In this document: in pieces, positions 7,112 through 16,181 of the stretch | Layout of the letters: the number at the start of each line of letters is the position of its first letter | Numbering within the stretch: the first letter of the stretch is position 1 | NCBI GenBank assembly: GCA_964488685.1 | Contig: CAZAVY010000049.1 | Location: 1 to 20,663, forward strand | Direction: 5' to 3' | Source: GCA-001735895 sp964488685 | GTDB taxonomy: Bacteria > Pseudomonadota > Gammaproteobacteria > GCA-001735895 | Length of the DNA stretch: 20,663 nucleotides | Program-made: the position numbers and the translations under genes | Notes under the pieces: model-generated | Told to the model about the DNA's origin: nothing | Seen by the model: only the letters and a program-made list of their open reading frames with translations | The model's database searches: none

Positions 7112-9109
7112 ATGAATCGCTCAAATCCTCAAATTAATTCTGATCCGATTTCAGGCGAAGATGTATTCGCAGAGATTGCCGGCCTCAGTAAGAAAATTAT
7201 TACTGATATGCTGCTGCGCATGATCGAAAGTGCCGTAGATTATCATAGCTGGAGTCTTTCCGATCAAGATGGGGAGAGAATGATAAAACTGGTTAAGCAC
7301 AAACAACGAATTGTCTGCTCATCCTTTTCGTTTCAACTCAATAAGCATTTTTCCGATTTTAAATCCGGCAACAGATCACTGTCACATGAAAAAGGGATCC
7401 GAGACTGGCAAACCCTGGGAATTTCAGGTACCAATGACAGCTCTGAGATCAATGCATTACAGGACATTGCAACTCGCTATGGCGATGCCTTTAAAGAATT
7501 TGATCGTGTCATTTTAAAACGTCTGCAAGCCTGCCTGAAACGATCGCGGGCGAGCATTTACGAAAACCCGCTACAGGTGAAAAGGCTATGCGAGTCATTT
7601 CAGTACGCAATCGATAGCCTCAACCTCGAGACAAATTATAAAATTGCCCTCTACCACCTGTTTGCCGATCGCTTTATCGAATCACTCGGCCCGATGTATC
7701 GACGTATCGACCGGATACTGATCGATAACGGCATGATGCCGGATATCCCGCCGGCAGGTATTCACCTTCGCAGTATAGAAGGTTTGAGTGAATCAAAACC
7801 CCCCAGGGGATTTCAGCCCGATCAGAGTGCCTGTTTACTCATCTTGCTGCAGGGATTCAAGGAACAATCCCGATCTCCTTCGGCTAATCTAAAAAATCTG
7901 TTTCCCGAACTGAAGCTCACCTTCAGCACAAACGGATTGACAGAATATAACCAGCAAATCGATCAGCTCAGCCTCATTTTCAAGCTGATATTCGAAGACG
8001 AGGACTTACCGTCCCCGGTCAAACAACAACTCGCGCGGCTGCAAATATACGTATTTATCACTGCGATACAGGAAGATGATTTTCTTCGCCGTTCCAGCAA
8101 TCCGGCGCGCCGTCTGCTGGACGGCATCATTAGCAGTGAAGTCGAAATTGCGAGATCTGGTAGATCTGATTTCTCGGGGATTCGTTTCATCCGGAAATAT
8201 ATCGACGCCATGGCCAGCCGACGCTTCATCACGCTTGACAGCTATACCGAGATGCTTGAGGAGTACCGGGTCTTTTTAAAGAAAAACGAGGACGAAATCC
8301 GCGCGGCACGAAAACTGGAAGCGACTCAAAAGATAATGCCGTTGGTCAAAACCCGGCTCTCTGAAATTACCCAACCACTCAAATTACAGGGCACCCCTCT
8401 GATCTTGTTTGATAAAGTCTGGTTGCCCCTACTGGTCCAGATCGCATTGCAAAATGGAGTAGACACTGATTCCTGGCACAAGTCTATAGCGATGGTAAAA
8501 AAACAGGTCTGGTCGCTGATTCCAAAATCAAATCAGGAAGAACAGCAAGAGTTACAAAAGGTATTGCCGAACGTCGCCCATTCACTGCATCGCGCAATGC
8601 GTAGTCTGAGACTGGCCGAATCCCTACAGCAATCAATGCGTGATTTCCTCATACTCGAGCAGCAAAATGTGATCGAACAAACCGCTCGCAACATCATCGA
8701 AGCCAGGCGCAGAACTCGTTCCCTGGGAGTGCAGTCTTTCGCCTCGCTGGATGATACGACCGAGTTTGATGCAATGATGCAAACCGGTGTTTTTCAGATC
8801 CCGACCGAAATGCTAGAAAAATTAAACTCGGGGAAAATCAAAAAACCGAAAAAAGTCAACCAGATTGAAACGCTTGTTACCGGTGACTGGGTAAACATAA
8901 AGCAGAATGAAATTAAAATGCTCGCCAAGGTGGCGTGGAAATCAGAAGATTCAAACCTTTTTATTTTCGTCGACCGCAACGGCAAACGTTTGTGCGAAAT
9001 TGAAGCCAGCGAACTCGCACAAAAATTTGAATCGGGTGAATTTTCCCTGATGGATTCCGGATCGACTGACTCGGAAAAAACCCAGTTCAGTTTTATGAAA
9101 AACTTATAG
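7112..9109 (+). CDS. DUF1631 family protein
   Basis: This large cytosolic protein of 665 residues has no signal peptide or membrane segment. It is mostly predicted-helical, rich in charged residues and leucine. It ends in a small beta-rich module at about 590-645 (GDWVNIKQNE..., FVDRNGKRLCEIEASELAQ), which is the recognisable C-terminal signature of DUF1631 proteins and resembles a PilZ-like or SH3-like barrel. Members are widespread in Gammaproteobacteria and often 600-800 residues long. Their function is not established, although PilZ-like folds raise a link to cyclic-di-GMP. I cannot see a clear RxxxR plus (D/N)xSxxG pair, so c-di-GMP binding is not supported here. The start ATG follows CATTGACGG, a weak ribosome site. 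The gene stands alone, divergent from rlmL and convergent with sucB. The family call is from memory of the C-terminal pattern. Confidence 0.8.
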   Translation: MNRSNPQINSDPISGEDVFAEIAGLSKKIITDMLLRMIESAVDYHSWSLSDQDGERMIKLVKHKQRIVCSSFSFQLNKHFSDFKSGNRSLSHEKGIRDWQTLGISGTNDSSEINALQDIATRYGDAFKEFDRVILKRLQACLKRSRASIYENPLQVKRLCESFQYAIDSLNLETNYKIALYHLFADRFIESLGPMYRRIDRILIDNGMMPDIPPAGIHLRSIEGLSESKPPRGFQPDQSACLLILLQGFKEQSRSPSANLKNLFPELKLTFSTNGLTEYNQQIDQLSLIFKLIFEDEDLPSPVKQQLARLQIYVFITAIQEDDFLRRSSNPARRLLDGIISSEVEIARSGRSDFSGIRFIRKYIDAMASRRFITLDSYTEMLEEYRVFLKKNEDEIRAARKLEATQKIMPLVKTRLSEITQPLKLQGTPLILFDKVWLPLLVQIALQNGVDTDSWHKSIAMVKKQVWSLIPKSNQEEQQELQKVLPNVAHSLHRAMRSLRLAESLQQSMRDFLILEQQNVIEQTARNIIEARRRTRSLGVQSFASLDDTTEFDAMMQTGVFQIPTEMLEKLNSGKIKKPKKVNQIETLVTGDWVNIKQNEIKMLAKVAWKSEDSNLFIFVDRNGKRLCEIEASELAQKFESGEFSLMDSGSTDSEKTQFSFMKNL

Positions 9110-9196
9110 TTTCGGAATTCATTACCTCTGCCACAATCGGTTTCGTATTCAGAACCCGCGAAAACGGAGGTCTTACAAATACCACCTGACAACCTG

Positions 9197-9220
9197 AAAA
9201 AGATTCCCCGTTTGCACGGG
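9197..9220 (-). terminator. Possible rho-independent terminator of sucAB
   Basis: Just after the sucB stop on the minus strand, CCCGT (9220-9216), a GCAA loop and ACGGG (9211-9207) form a 5-bp stem closed by a GNRA-type tetraloop. The sequence GAATC and then five Ts follow (to 9197). The stem is short and the T-run is offset by five bases, so it is weak. Confidence 0.35.
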
Positions 9221-9237
9221 TATGATCGGGTAAAGGT

Positions 9238-10422
9238 TTATACGCCAAGCAGCAGCCTCGCCGGATCTTCCAGAACATTCTTGATGGTCACCAGGAACTG
9301 AACCGCTTCCTTGCCGTCGATAATCCGATGGTCATAGGTCAGCGCCAGGTACATCATCGGCCGCACCACTATTTCTCCATCAACTACTACCGCTCGCTGC
9401 TGGATCGAATGCATGCCGAGAATTGCAGACTGTGGAGGATTTAGAATCGGGGTAGACAACATCGACCCAAAAATTCCACCATTGGTGATACTGAAGGTTC
9501 CCCCGGTCAAATCTTCTATCCCAAGCTTACCATCACGCGCCCGCAACCCCATGTCTCGGATCGTTTTTTCAATTTCGGCGTAACTCAATTGATCCGCATC
9601 GCGTAGAATCGGTACTACAAGCCCTCGATCAGAACTGACCGCGATACCGATGTCAAAGTAATCGTGATATACGATATCATCTCCATCAATCGAGGCGTTA
9701 ACGGCAGGAAAGCGTTTCAATGCTTCAACCGCAGCAGTGGTGAAAAATGACATCATGCCAAGTTTGACGCCATGCGTTTTTTCAAATGTCTGCTTGTACC
9801 TGACACGCGCATCCATCATCGGCCTGAGATTGACTTCATTGAAGGTCGTCAGCAGCGCCGCGGTGTTTTGCGCCTGCTTTAATCGCTCTGCAATTTTTAA
9901 ACGCAATCTGCTCATTGAAACCCGCCGATCGTTGCGCCCGGTTAGAGGTATTGCGACACCAGGAAGTGTATCGGAAACTGCCTGCGTAGTTGCAGCCGTG
10001 CTCTCCTTTTGTTGCATATGCTGATCGATATCCTGCTTCGAAACCGCACCCTTGTTGCCACTCGCCTCAACATCATCCACCGCAAGATCGTTTTCCTTGA
10101 GTTTTTTTCGTACTGCAGGGCTCGCCTTGTTACTGACGCTACTATCCTCTACCTGCGTCGTAGCAGCAGGCTCAACCGCGACCACTTCGGCATTAATCAC
10201 CCCGAGTACATCGCCATTTTTCACAGTGTCACCGGTCGAAAATGCTACCGACTCGATCACACCGGCTTTGCTTGCGACTATTTCGAGCACTACCTTATCG
10301 GTTTCCAGATCGACAATATTCTCATCGACCGCGACACTGTCCCCTACCTTTTTATGCCAATCGCCCAGCGTGCCTTCGGCTACCGATTCGGGTAATACGG
10401 GTACCTTGATTTCTACCTGCAT
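9238..10422 (-). CDS. sucB: 2-oxoglutarate dehydrogenase E2, dihydrolipoyllysine-residue succinyltransferase
   Basis: E2 core of the 2-oxoglutarate dehydrogenase complex: it transfers the succinyl group from E1-bound ThDP via lipoate to CoA. The 394-residue protein has one lipoyl domain (1-77) with the lipoylated lysine in DLETDKVVLEI (Lys43). An Ala/Val/Thr-rich linker follows, then a peripheral-subunit-binding domain at about 103-140 (SPAVRKKLKEND...GAVSKQDIDQHM). The catalytic acyltransferase domain ends with DHRIIDG (His365, Asp369). E. coli SucB has 405 residues. A TTG in frame at 10434 would add four residues. The ATG at 10422 is preferred because a GGAG Shine-Dalgarno (10432-10429) lies six bases before it. 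It follows sucA by 28 bases, clearly the same operon. No E3 (lpd) gene follows. Confidence 0.96.
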   Translation of the reverse strand: MQVEIKVPVLPESVAEGTLGDWHKKVGDSVAVDENIVDLETDKVVLEIVASKAGVIESVAFSTGDTVKNGDVLGVINAEVVAVEPAATTQVEDSSVSNKASPAVRKKLKENDLAVDDVEASGNKGAVSKQDIDQHMQQKESTAATTQAVSDTLPGVAIPLTGRNDRRVSMSRLRLKIAERLKQAQNTAALLTTFNEVNLRPMMDARVRYKQTFEKTHGVKLGMMSFFTTAAVEALKRFPAVNASIDGDDIVYHDYFDIGIAVSSDRGLVVPILRDADQLSYAEIEKTIRDMGLRARDGKLGIEDLTGGTFSITNGGIFGSMLSTPILNPPQSAILGMHSIQQRAVVVDGEIVVRPMMYLALTYDHRIIDGKEAVQFLVTIKNVLEDPARLLLGV

Positions 10423-10450
10423 TGTTTGCTCCAATATTCCTGGTGGGTGT

Positions 10451-13276
10451 TTATTCTAGTCTGTCCGAGTACTCAGCTTCAAAAGCATCCTTGACCAATC
10501 TGGCTTCCTGTTTCAGGTGTAAGGCCATATAACCGACCGCCGGGGACGCCGCCGAGATGCGGCCCGAGTATTGCACCTGTAGCGGTGCGAAAATTTCATT
10601 CAGGCGACTCTTGAACTCACGAAACATACCCTGGTTACGCGGTTCGTCCTGACACCAGACGATATTTTCAAGCGCCGGATACCGTGCGCGCATCGCATTT
10701 AAATCAACCTTGGGAAATGGATACAACTGCTCAACCCGGGCAATTGCGGTGTCATGGTCAAACTCCTGCTCACGCGTTTCATACAATTTAAAGTAAATCT
10801 TACCGCTGCATAAAATCAGTCGCCTGACTTTTGCGTCATCAATTTCGTCGATTTCCGGTATTACTTTCATGAACTCGCTATCGCTGTAGGCGCTAAGCGG
10901 TGAAACTGCAAGTGGGTGACGTAAAAGGCTCTTGGGGCTCATGACTATCAACGGCTTACGGAATCGGCAGGTCATCTGACTACGTAACAGGTGAAATATC
11001 TGTGCCGGCAGGGTGGGCTGTACAACGCGCATATTGTGCTGTGCGCACAGTTCCAGATAACGCTCAATGCGGGCCGACGAGTGTTCCGGCCCCTGTCCTT
11101 CATAGCCGTGGGGCAGCAGCATCACGAGACCGCTGAGTCGGGTCCATTTCATTTCACCGGAACAGATAAATTGATCGATCACTACCTGGGCGCCGTTCGC
11201 GAAATCGCCAAACTGTGCTTCCCAGATCACCAACGAATTCGGATCGGTCGAAGAATAACCATATTCAAAGCCCAGCACTGCTTCTTCGGATAAGAATGAA
11301 TTGATGACTTCAAACCTGGGCTGGCCTTCGAATATATGTTTGAGCGGTTTGTAAATATCCCCGGTATTCTGGTCATGCAGGGCTGCATGGCGATGGAAAA
11401 ATGTTCCGCGTTCACTGTCCTGCCCCGATAACCGAATCCGGTAACCGTCATCCAGCAAGGTCGCATAAGCAAGAGTTTCCGCAAATCCCCAGTCGCCTGG
11501 AAGCTCGCCATCGATCATCTTCTGCCGATTCTCCATAATCCTGGCGACCCGCGGATGTAATTTAAAACCTTCCGGCAGGGTTAATATTCTCTGGCCCAGC
11601 TTCTGGATTCTGTCAGCTGCGACCGCGGTACCGGTAGTATTATTGACATCGCCCTGCTGCAATCCTGCCCAGTCCCTTGCCGTAGATGGCTCAAGACCGG
11701 AAATAACGTTCAATGCGACCGCGCCGCCCTCGTCAAGCGCACGCCGATAATCGGCAATCATTTCATCGACCTTTTCGCGCGTGGTGAAACCTTCATCGAT
11801 CAATCGTTGCGCGTGCAATTCCGCCAGGCGAGGATGTTTTCGAATTGCATGGTACATCAGCGGTTGTGTTACCGCAGGTTCGTCGGCCTCGTTATGGCCA
11901 TAACGTCGATAACAAACCATGTCGATGACTACATCCTGCTGGAAGGTTTCACGGTACTTGACCGCAATTTCGGCGATGTATACGCAAGCTTCGGGATCAT
12001 CACCATTGACGTGAAAAATCGGTGCCTGAACGATACGCGCAACTTCGGTACAATAAAGCGACGAACGCATATCACGAGGATTACTGGTCGTAAATCCGAT
12101 CTGGTTATTGACGATGATGTGGATCGTGCCCCCGGTTCTGTATCCCCGGGTCTTGCACATATTGAAGGTTTCCATGACCACACCCTGACCGGCAAAAGCC
12201 GAATCACCGTGTATCAGAACCGGTAATACGCCATTGGTATTGCGGTCGTTAAATCGACGTTGACGGGCTCGCACCGAACCTTCTACCACGGGATCCACTA
12301 TTTCCAGATGCGACGGATTAAACGCCAATGCCAGGTGCAAAGGCCCGGAGTCTGTATATATGTCCGACGAAAACCCCTGATGATATTTAACATCGTAATT
12401 GTAACGCTCGTCAATTTCGACATTGCCTTCAAATTCGTCAAACAGATCGCTCGGCATTTTGCCGAATATGTTAGTGAGCACGTTAAGACGCCCACGGTGG
12501 GCCATGCCGATAACAACCTCGCGCGTATTGGTCACACCGGCCTGTTGTACGACCCGATCGATGATCGGAATCAGGGATTCGCCACCTTCCAGCGAAAATC
12601 GCTTTTGGCCGATATAACGGGTATGCAGATACTTCTCGAGATTTTCCGCTGCGATTATTCGATCAAGAATTCGATTGCGGCGCCCTTCACTGAAATCGGG
12701 TTTTGCCAGCGAGGTTTCAATCTGTACCTGGATCCAGCGTTTTTGCGCCCGATCTTCGATATGCATGTATTCTGTGCCGATTGTTCCGCAATATATTTTT
12801 TCGAGCCGTTCGATGATATCGCGCAACGTAGTATCCTCGACACCAAACAACGAACCGCTATTAAAAACGATATCCAGATCCGCTTCACTGAGGTCGTTTC
12901 CTGCCAGGGTCATTTCTTTGACTTCGGGGGCTTTGCTCAAAGCGAGCGGATCCACACGCGCCCTCAGATGTCCCTCAACTCGATAGGCGTTGATTAACCG
13001 AAGTGTGTTGATCTGCTTGGCATCGTGCGCCTGCAAATCCCCGCCACTTATGCCGTTACCATGGCGCTTGTTAAGCACTGCGGATTTCATTTGCGCCTGG
13101 ATTTCAAGATGATCCTGATCCGGGACCAACTCGCCGTTTTTCAGTTCAGCAAACCACCTGCGCCAGTTTTCATCGACGTCATTCTCGTCTTTCAAATATC
13201 TTGCGTAGAGTCCCTCGATAAATGCAGCGTTACTCCCGTGGAGATAGCTTTGCTGCTGCATTTTTTTCATGCTCAT
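10451..13276 (-). CDS. sucA: 2-oxoglutarate dehydrogenase E1 component
   Basis: This ThDP-dependent E1 decarboxylates 2-oxoglutarate and succinylates the E2 lipoyl group in the TCA cycle. The 941-residue protein (E. coli 933) has the N-terminal E2-binding segment (SNAAFIEGLYARYLKDENDVD near 15-35). It also has the E1 core GMAHRGRLN (257-265), IHGDSAFAGQG (355-365) and VNNQIGFTTSNP (389-400), then CYRRYGHNEADEP. The C-terminal transketolase-like half carries HGYEGQGPEHSSARIERYLEL. All expected family motifs appear, with no frameshift. The ATG at 13276 is supported by AAGGA (13289-13285) eight bases upstream; another in-frame ATG lies at 13270. It is the first gene of sucAB and is divergent from ettA across 233 bases. 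Unlike the E. coli sdh-sucABCD cluster, no sdh or sucCD gene is adjacent. Confidence 0.97.
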   Translation of the reverse strand: MSMKKMQQQSYLHGSNAAFIEGLYARYLKDENDVDENWRRWFAELKNGELVPDQDHLEIQAQMKSAVLNKRHGNGISGGDLQAHDAKQINTLRLINAYRVEGHLRARVDPLALSKAPEVKEMTLAGNDLSEADLDIVFNSGSLFGVEDTTLRDIIERLEKIYCGTIGTEYMHIEDRAQKRWIQVQIETSLAKPDFSEGRRNRILDRIIAAENLEKYLHTRYIGQKRFSLEGGESLIPIIDRVVQQAGVTNTREVVIGMAHRGRLNVLTNIFGKMPSDLFDEFEGNVEIDERYNYDVKYHQGFSSDIYTDSGPLHLALAFNPSHLEIVDPVVEGSVRARQRRFNDRNTNGVLPVLIHGDSAFAGQGVVMETFNMCKTRGYRTGGTIHIIVNNQIGFTTSNPRDMRSSLYCTEVARIVQAPIFHVNGDDPEACVYIAEIAVKYRETFQQDVVIDMVCYRRYGHNEADEPAVTQPLMYHAIRKHPRLAELHAQRLIDEGFTTREKVDEMIADYRRALDEGGAVALNVISGLEPSTARDWAGLQQGDVNNTTGTAVAADRIQKLGQRILTLPEGFKLHPRVARIMENRQKMIDGELPGDWGFAETLAYATLLDDGYRIRLSGQDSERGTFFHRHAALHDQNTGDIYKPLKHIFEGQPRFEVINSFLSEEAVLGFEYGYSSTDPNSLVIWEAQFGDFANGAQVVIDQFICSGEMKWTRLSGLVMLLPHGYEGQGPEHSSARIERYLELCAQHNMRVVQPTLPAQIFHLLRSQMTCRFRKPLIVMSPKSLLRHPLAVSPLSAYSDSEFMKVIPEIDEIDDAKVRRLILCSGKIYFKLYETREQEFDHDTAIARVEQLYPFPKVDLNAMRARYPALENIVWCQDEPRNQGMFREFKSRLNEIFAPLQVQYSGRISAASPAVGYMALHLKQEARLVKDAFEAEYSDRLE

Positions 13277-13509
13277 GGCTGTATTCCTTCGGGCTGATTC
13301 ATCAGTCGATAAAATGATTGATACTAGTTAATATAATAGCTGATGTCGGGCCATTAATAAGCAATTTATTATGCAACTTTATGTGGCCGAGAAGCAGATT
13401 GCAGCGAATATCATCAGATGTCCTGTCGCCATATCAAATGAAGTGGTTTTCAATTTCACAGGCGCTGCTAGAATACGCAGATTATCAACCTGGGCCAGTG
13501 CAGCTTGTA
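13277..13509. other. Divergent sucA/ettA regulatory region
   Basis: This 233-base spacer holds an AT-rich block at 13316-13372, on the sucA side. The block has a TATAAT hexamer (13332-13337, plus strand) and an inverted repeat TAATAA-gcaat-TTATTA (13355-13371). The sucA promoter probably lies here but I cannot assign a convincing -35/-10 pair. The ettA frame stays open upstream to 13318, but that translation has no EttA similarity and is treated as non-coding. Confidence 0.45.
13447..13474 (+). promoter_or_regulatory. Candidate extended -10 promoter for ettA
   Basis: TTTTCA (13447-13452), a 16-base spacer and TAGAAT (13469-13474) preceded by TGC form an extended -10 sigma-70-like promoter. 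Transcription would begin about 30 bases before the ettA ATG. Matches are 4/6 and 5/6 plus the TGn element. Confidence 0.42.
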
Positions 13510-15180
13510 ATGAAATATATCTATACCATGAACGGAGTGGGCAAAGTTGTGCCTCCGCAAAATGAAATACTGAAAAATATTTCGCTCAATTTTTTCCCTG
13601 GAGCGAAGATCGGCGTACTCGGTTACAACGGTGCCGGAAAATCGACACTACTGCGCATTATGGCGGGTATCGACACCGAGCATACCGGCGAAGCGCGCCC
13701 GCAGAGCGGAATCAGGATAGGGTATCTTGCGCAGGAGCCGGCGCTCGACAACGAGCTAAATGTGCGCGGTAATGTCGAACTGGGAGTTGCCGAAACCAGG
13801 GCTCTGCTCGATCAGTTCAACGAAATCAACATGAAGTTTGCCGAACCCATGTCTGACGATAAGATGAGTGACCTATTGGCGCAACAATCCGAGTTACAGG
13901 AAAAAATCGATGCTGCCGGAGCCTGGGATCTGGATCGTAAACTCGATGTTGCGGCCGATGCATTGCGCCTGCCTCCCTGGGAGGCCAGGGTGGAAACTTT
14001 ATCCGGAGGTGAAAAACGGCGTGTGGCGATTTGTCGCCTGCTGTTATCGAACCCGGACATGCTAATCCTGGATGAACCCACCAACCATCTCGACGCCGAG
14101 TCAGTGGCCTGGCTGGAGCGTTTCCTGAAAGACTTCCCCGGCACCGTGATCGCGGTGACCCATGACCGCTACTTTCTCGACAATGTCGCCGGCTGGATTC
14201 TCGAACTCGACCGGGGTCACGGTATTCCCTGGGAAGGAAACTATTCATCCTGGCTCGAGCAAAAACAAAAGCGACTGGAGCACGAGGAGCGTTCTGAAAA
14301 AGCTCGTCGGAAATCGATGCAGGCCGAACTTGAATGGGTAAGATCCAACCCGAAGGGTCGTCAATCAAAGAGCAAGGCGCGCCTGAAGCGTTTCGAAGAA
14401 CTGTCCTCACAGGAATACCAGAAACGTTTAGAGACCAGGGAGCTATACATACCCCCTGGACCGCGTCTCGGAGACGTCGTTATTGATATCGATGGCGGCA
14501 AGAAATCTTATGGGGACAAGTTGCTCTACCAGAACCTGGAATTCAAACTGCCGCCGGGGGGCATAGTCGGCATTATCGGCGCCAATGGTGCGGGTAAAAC
14601 CACCCTGTTTCGCATTATGGTCGGGCAGGACTCACTAGACGAAGGTTCACTAAAGATCGGTGACACCGTAAAAATTGCCTATGTTGATCAATCCAGGGAT
14701 GATCTCGACGGCAGCAAGACCGTGTGGGAGGAATTGTCCGATGGGCTCGACAATATAACGGTGGGAAATTACCAGATCCCCTCCCGAGCCTATGTTTCGC
14801 GTTTCAACTTCCGTGGTGCTGCACAGCAAAAATTTGTCAAGGATCTTTCCGGTGGCGAACGCAATCGGCTGCACCTGGCCAAGTTACTAAAAAGTGGCGG
14901 TAATCTGTTATTGCTGGACGAACCAACCAATGATCTTGATATTGAAACCCTGCGCGCCCTCGAAGAAGCAATCCTGGATTTTCCAGGTTGCGTGGTCGTG
15001 ATTTCGCACGATCGCTGGTTTCTTGACCGTATCGCTACCCACATCATCGCATTCGAAGGTAACAGCGAGGTTTACATCTACGAGGGCAATTACTCCGAGT
15101 ATGACACCCATCGCAGGCAACGCATGGGGCAGGATGCCGACCAGCCGCAGCGAATCAAATACCGACAGCTGGCAGTGTAA
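13510..15180 (+). CDS. ettA: Energy-dependent translational throttle protein EttA (ABC-F ATPase)
   Basis: EttA is a soluble ABC-F factor that binds the ribosomal E site and gates entry into elongation according to the ATP/ADP ratio. The 556-residue protein aligns by eye with E. coli EttA (555) throughout. It starts MKYIYTMNGVGKVVPPQNEI. ABC1 has Walker A GYNGAGKST (38-46), signature LSGGE (164-168) and LDEPTNHLD (187-195). The P-site tRNA interaction linker, about 245-325, is rich in Lys/Arg/Glu (KGRQSKSKARLKRFEEL). ABC2 has GANGAGKTT, LSGGERNR and LDEPTNDLD. The C-terminus RIKYRQLAV is diagnostic. The start at 13510 is chosen from this alignment; an upstream extension lacks homology. I see no strong Shine-Dalgarno site. 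Its stop overlaps the next gene's start by one base (TAATG), so the DUF815 gene is translationally coupled to it. Confidence 0.96.
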   Translation: MKYIYTMNGVGKVVPPQNEILKNISLNFFPGAKIGVLGYNGAGKSTLLRIMAGIDTEHTGEARPQSGIRIGYLAQEPALDNELNVRGNVELGVAETRALLDQFNEINMKFAEPMSDDKMSDLLAQQSELQEKIDAAGAWDLDRKLDVAADALRLPPWEARVETLSGGEKRRVAICRLLLSNPDMLILDEPTNHLDAESVAWLERFLKDFPGTVIAVTHDRYFLDNVAGWILELDRGHGIPWEGNYSSWLEQKQKRLEHEERSEKARRKSMQAELEWVRSNPKGRQSKSKARLKRFEELSSQEYQKRLETRELYIPPGPRLGDVVIDIDGGKKSYGDKLLYQNLEFKLPPGGIVGIIGANGAGKTTLFRIMVGQDSLDEGSLKIGDTVKIAYVDQSRDDLDGSKTVWEELSDGLDNITVGNYQIPSRAYVSRFNFRGAAQQKFVKDLSGGERNRLHLAKLLKSGGNLLLLDEPTNDLDIETLRALEEAILDFPGCVVVISHDRWFLDRIATHIIAFEGNSEVYIYEGNYSEYDTHRRQRMGQDADQPQRIKYRQLAV

Positions 15181-16019
15181 TGGCCGAAATCGATAAGCTA
15201 TTCAAGCGCCTCGACCTTCTACTCGATCGCTTAGAAAAAATTGTACCCGGGCATTCGGAAATTAAAACCGAGCCCGGTTTTTCCGCCTACCGCTGGTCTG
15301 ACGGTGGCATGTATGGAATTTCCATGTTCGACCAGGTCGACAAAACCGGGCTATTGCATCTCGAGCGGCAACAGGATCTTCTGTTTCGAAACACCAACCA
15401 GTTCCTGAATGACAAATCCGCAAACAACGCACTGCTGTGGGGTGCTCGCGGCACCGGTAAGTCTTCATTGATCAAGGCACAACTAACCGAATTTCAAAAT
15501 CAGGGCTTGCGCATCGTCGAAGTGCCGAAATATGCCACCGGAGAGTTGTTCGAAATCATCCGCATACTGGCCGATGACGGACGCAAATTCATAGTTTACC
15601 TCGACGATTTGTCATTTGAGGCTGACGACAATTCCTATAAAGCGCTTAAAGCCTGTCTTGAAGGATCGCTGCAGCCTCAACCTGACAATGTAATCTTGTA
15701 CGCCACATCGAATCGGCGTCACCTGATGCCGGAATCCATGCGGGATAATCTCGACAGCACGATGGTTGATGGACAGTTACATCCGAGCGACAGCATCGAG
15801 GAAAAAATATCACTCTCGGATCGGTTCGGATTATGGCTGTCGTTTCACCCATTTACCCAAGATCAGTACCTGGCCGTGGTCGAACAATCCCTGATCGCCC
15901 GGAGTCTGGAAATGGATGATGACGCGCGCATCGAGTCACTGCGCTTTGCCACGGGGCGCGGCTCGCGCAGCGGACGTATCGCAGTGCAATTCGCCGCTTT
16001 CTGGGAAAGCCTGCGCTAA
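15180..16019 (+). CDS. DUF815 family AAA+ ATPase
   Basis: This 279-residue cytosolic P-loop ATPase of the DUF815 family is related to DnaA/IstB-like AAA+ proteins. It has Walker A GARGTGKS at 88-95, Walker B FIVYLDDLSF at 137-146 and a sensor-1-like stretch ATSNRRHL at 175-182, which is followed by the 'MPE' segment typical of the family. The N-terminal 60 residues include the 'F.AYRW' patch also seen in relatives. The C-terminal winged or lid region ends RIAVQFAAFW. Its biological role is not known. The ATG shares its A with the ettA stop (TAATG), so it is probably translated by re-initiation from ettA, and its product would be made in proportion to EttA. The family call is confident; a translation-related role is only inferred from this coupling. 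Confidence 0.87.
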   Translation: MAEIDKLFKRLDLLLDRLEKIVPGHSEIKTEPGFSAYRWSDGGMYGISMFDQVDKTGLLHLERQQDLLFRNTNQFLNDKSANNALLWGARGTGKSSLIKAQLTEFQNQGLRIVEVPKYATGELFEIIRILADDGRKFIVYLDDLSFEADDNSYKALKACLEGSLQPQPDNVILYATSNRRHLMPESMRDNLDSTMVDGQLHPSDSIEEKISLSDRFGLWLSFHPFTQDQYLAVVEQSLIARSLEMDDDARIESLRFATGRGSRSGRIAVQFAAFWESLR

Positions 16020-16140
16020 CCCGCCACTCCGGTGTCGAAGTAACTTTGCCCGGCGAGAGGCCAGTCACAGTTAATTTCCTCAACTGCGGGTATGTTGAAG
16101 CGCTTGAATTGTAAGCAGCCTCGTGCCAATCTTTACATAA

Positions 16141-16153
16141 TTAAACAGTTTAA
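16141..16153. promoter_or_regulatory. Palindrome TTAAAC-A-GTTTAA upstream of the cNMP-binding gene
   Basis: A perfect 6+1+6 inverted repeat lies in the AT-rich spacer between the DUF815 gene and the cyclic-nucleotide-binding gene, 28 bases before the latter's preferred GTG start. A TTTACA hexamer precedes it at 16132-16137. It may be an operator for a separate promoter of the downstream pair. No good -10 was found. Confidence 0.28.
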
Positions 16154-16181
16154 CCTTTGTTTAGCGTTTGGAGCACTTCAC

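Noticed and set aside
12260..12997. 245-codon plus-strand open frame inside sucA
   Set aside because: It is fully antisense to the conserved sucA coding sequence, with no recognisable motif; a chance open frame.
13318..13509. 64-residue N-terminal extension of ettA
   Set aside because: E. coli EttA starts at the residue equivalent to 13510, and the extension lies over likely promoter sequence.
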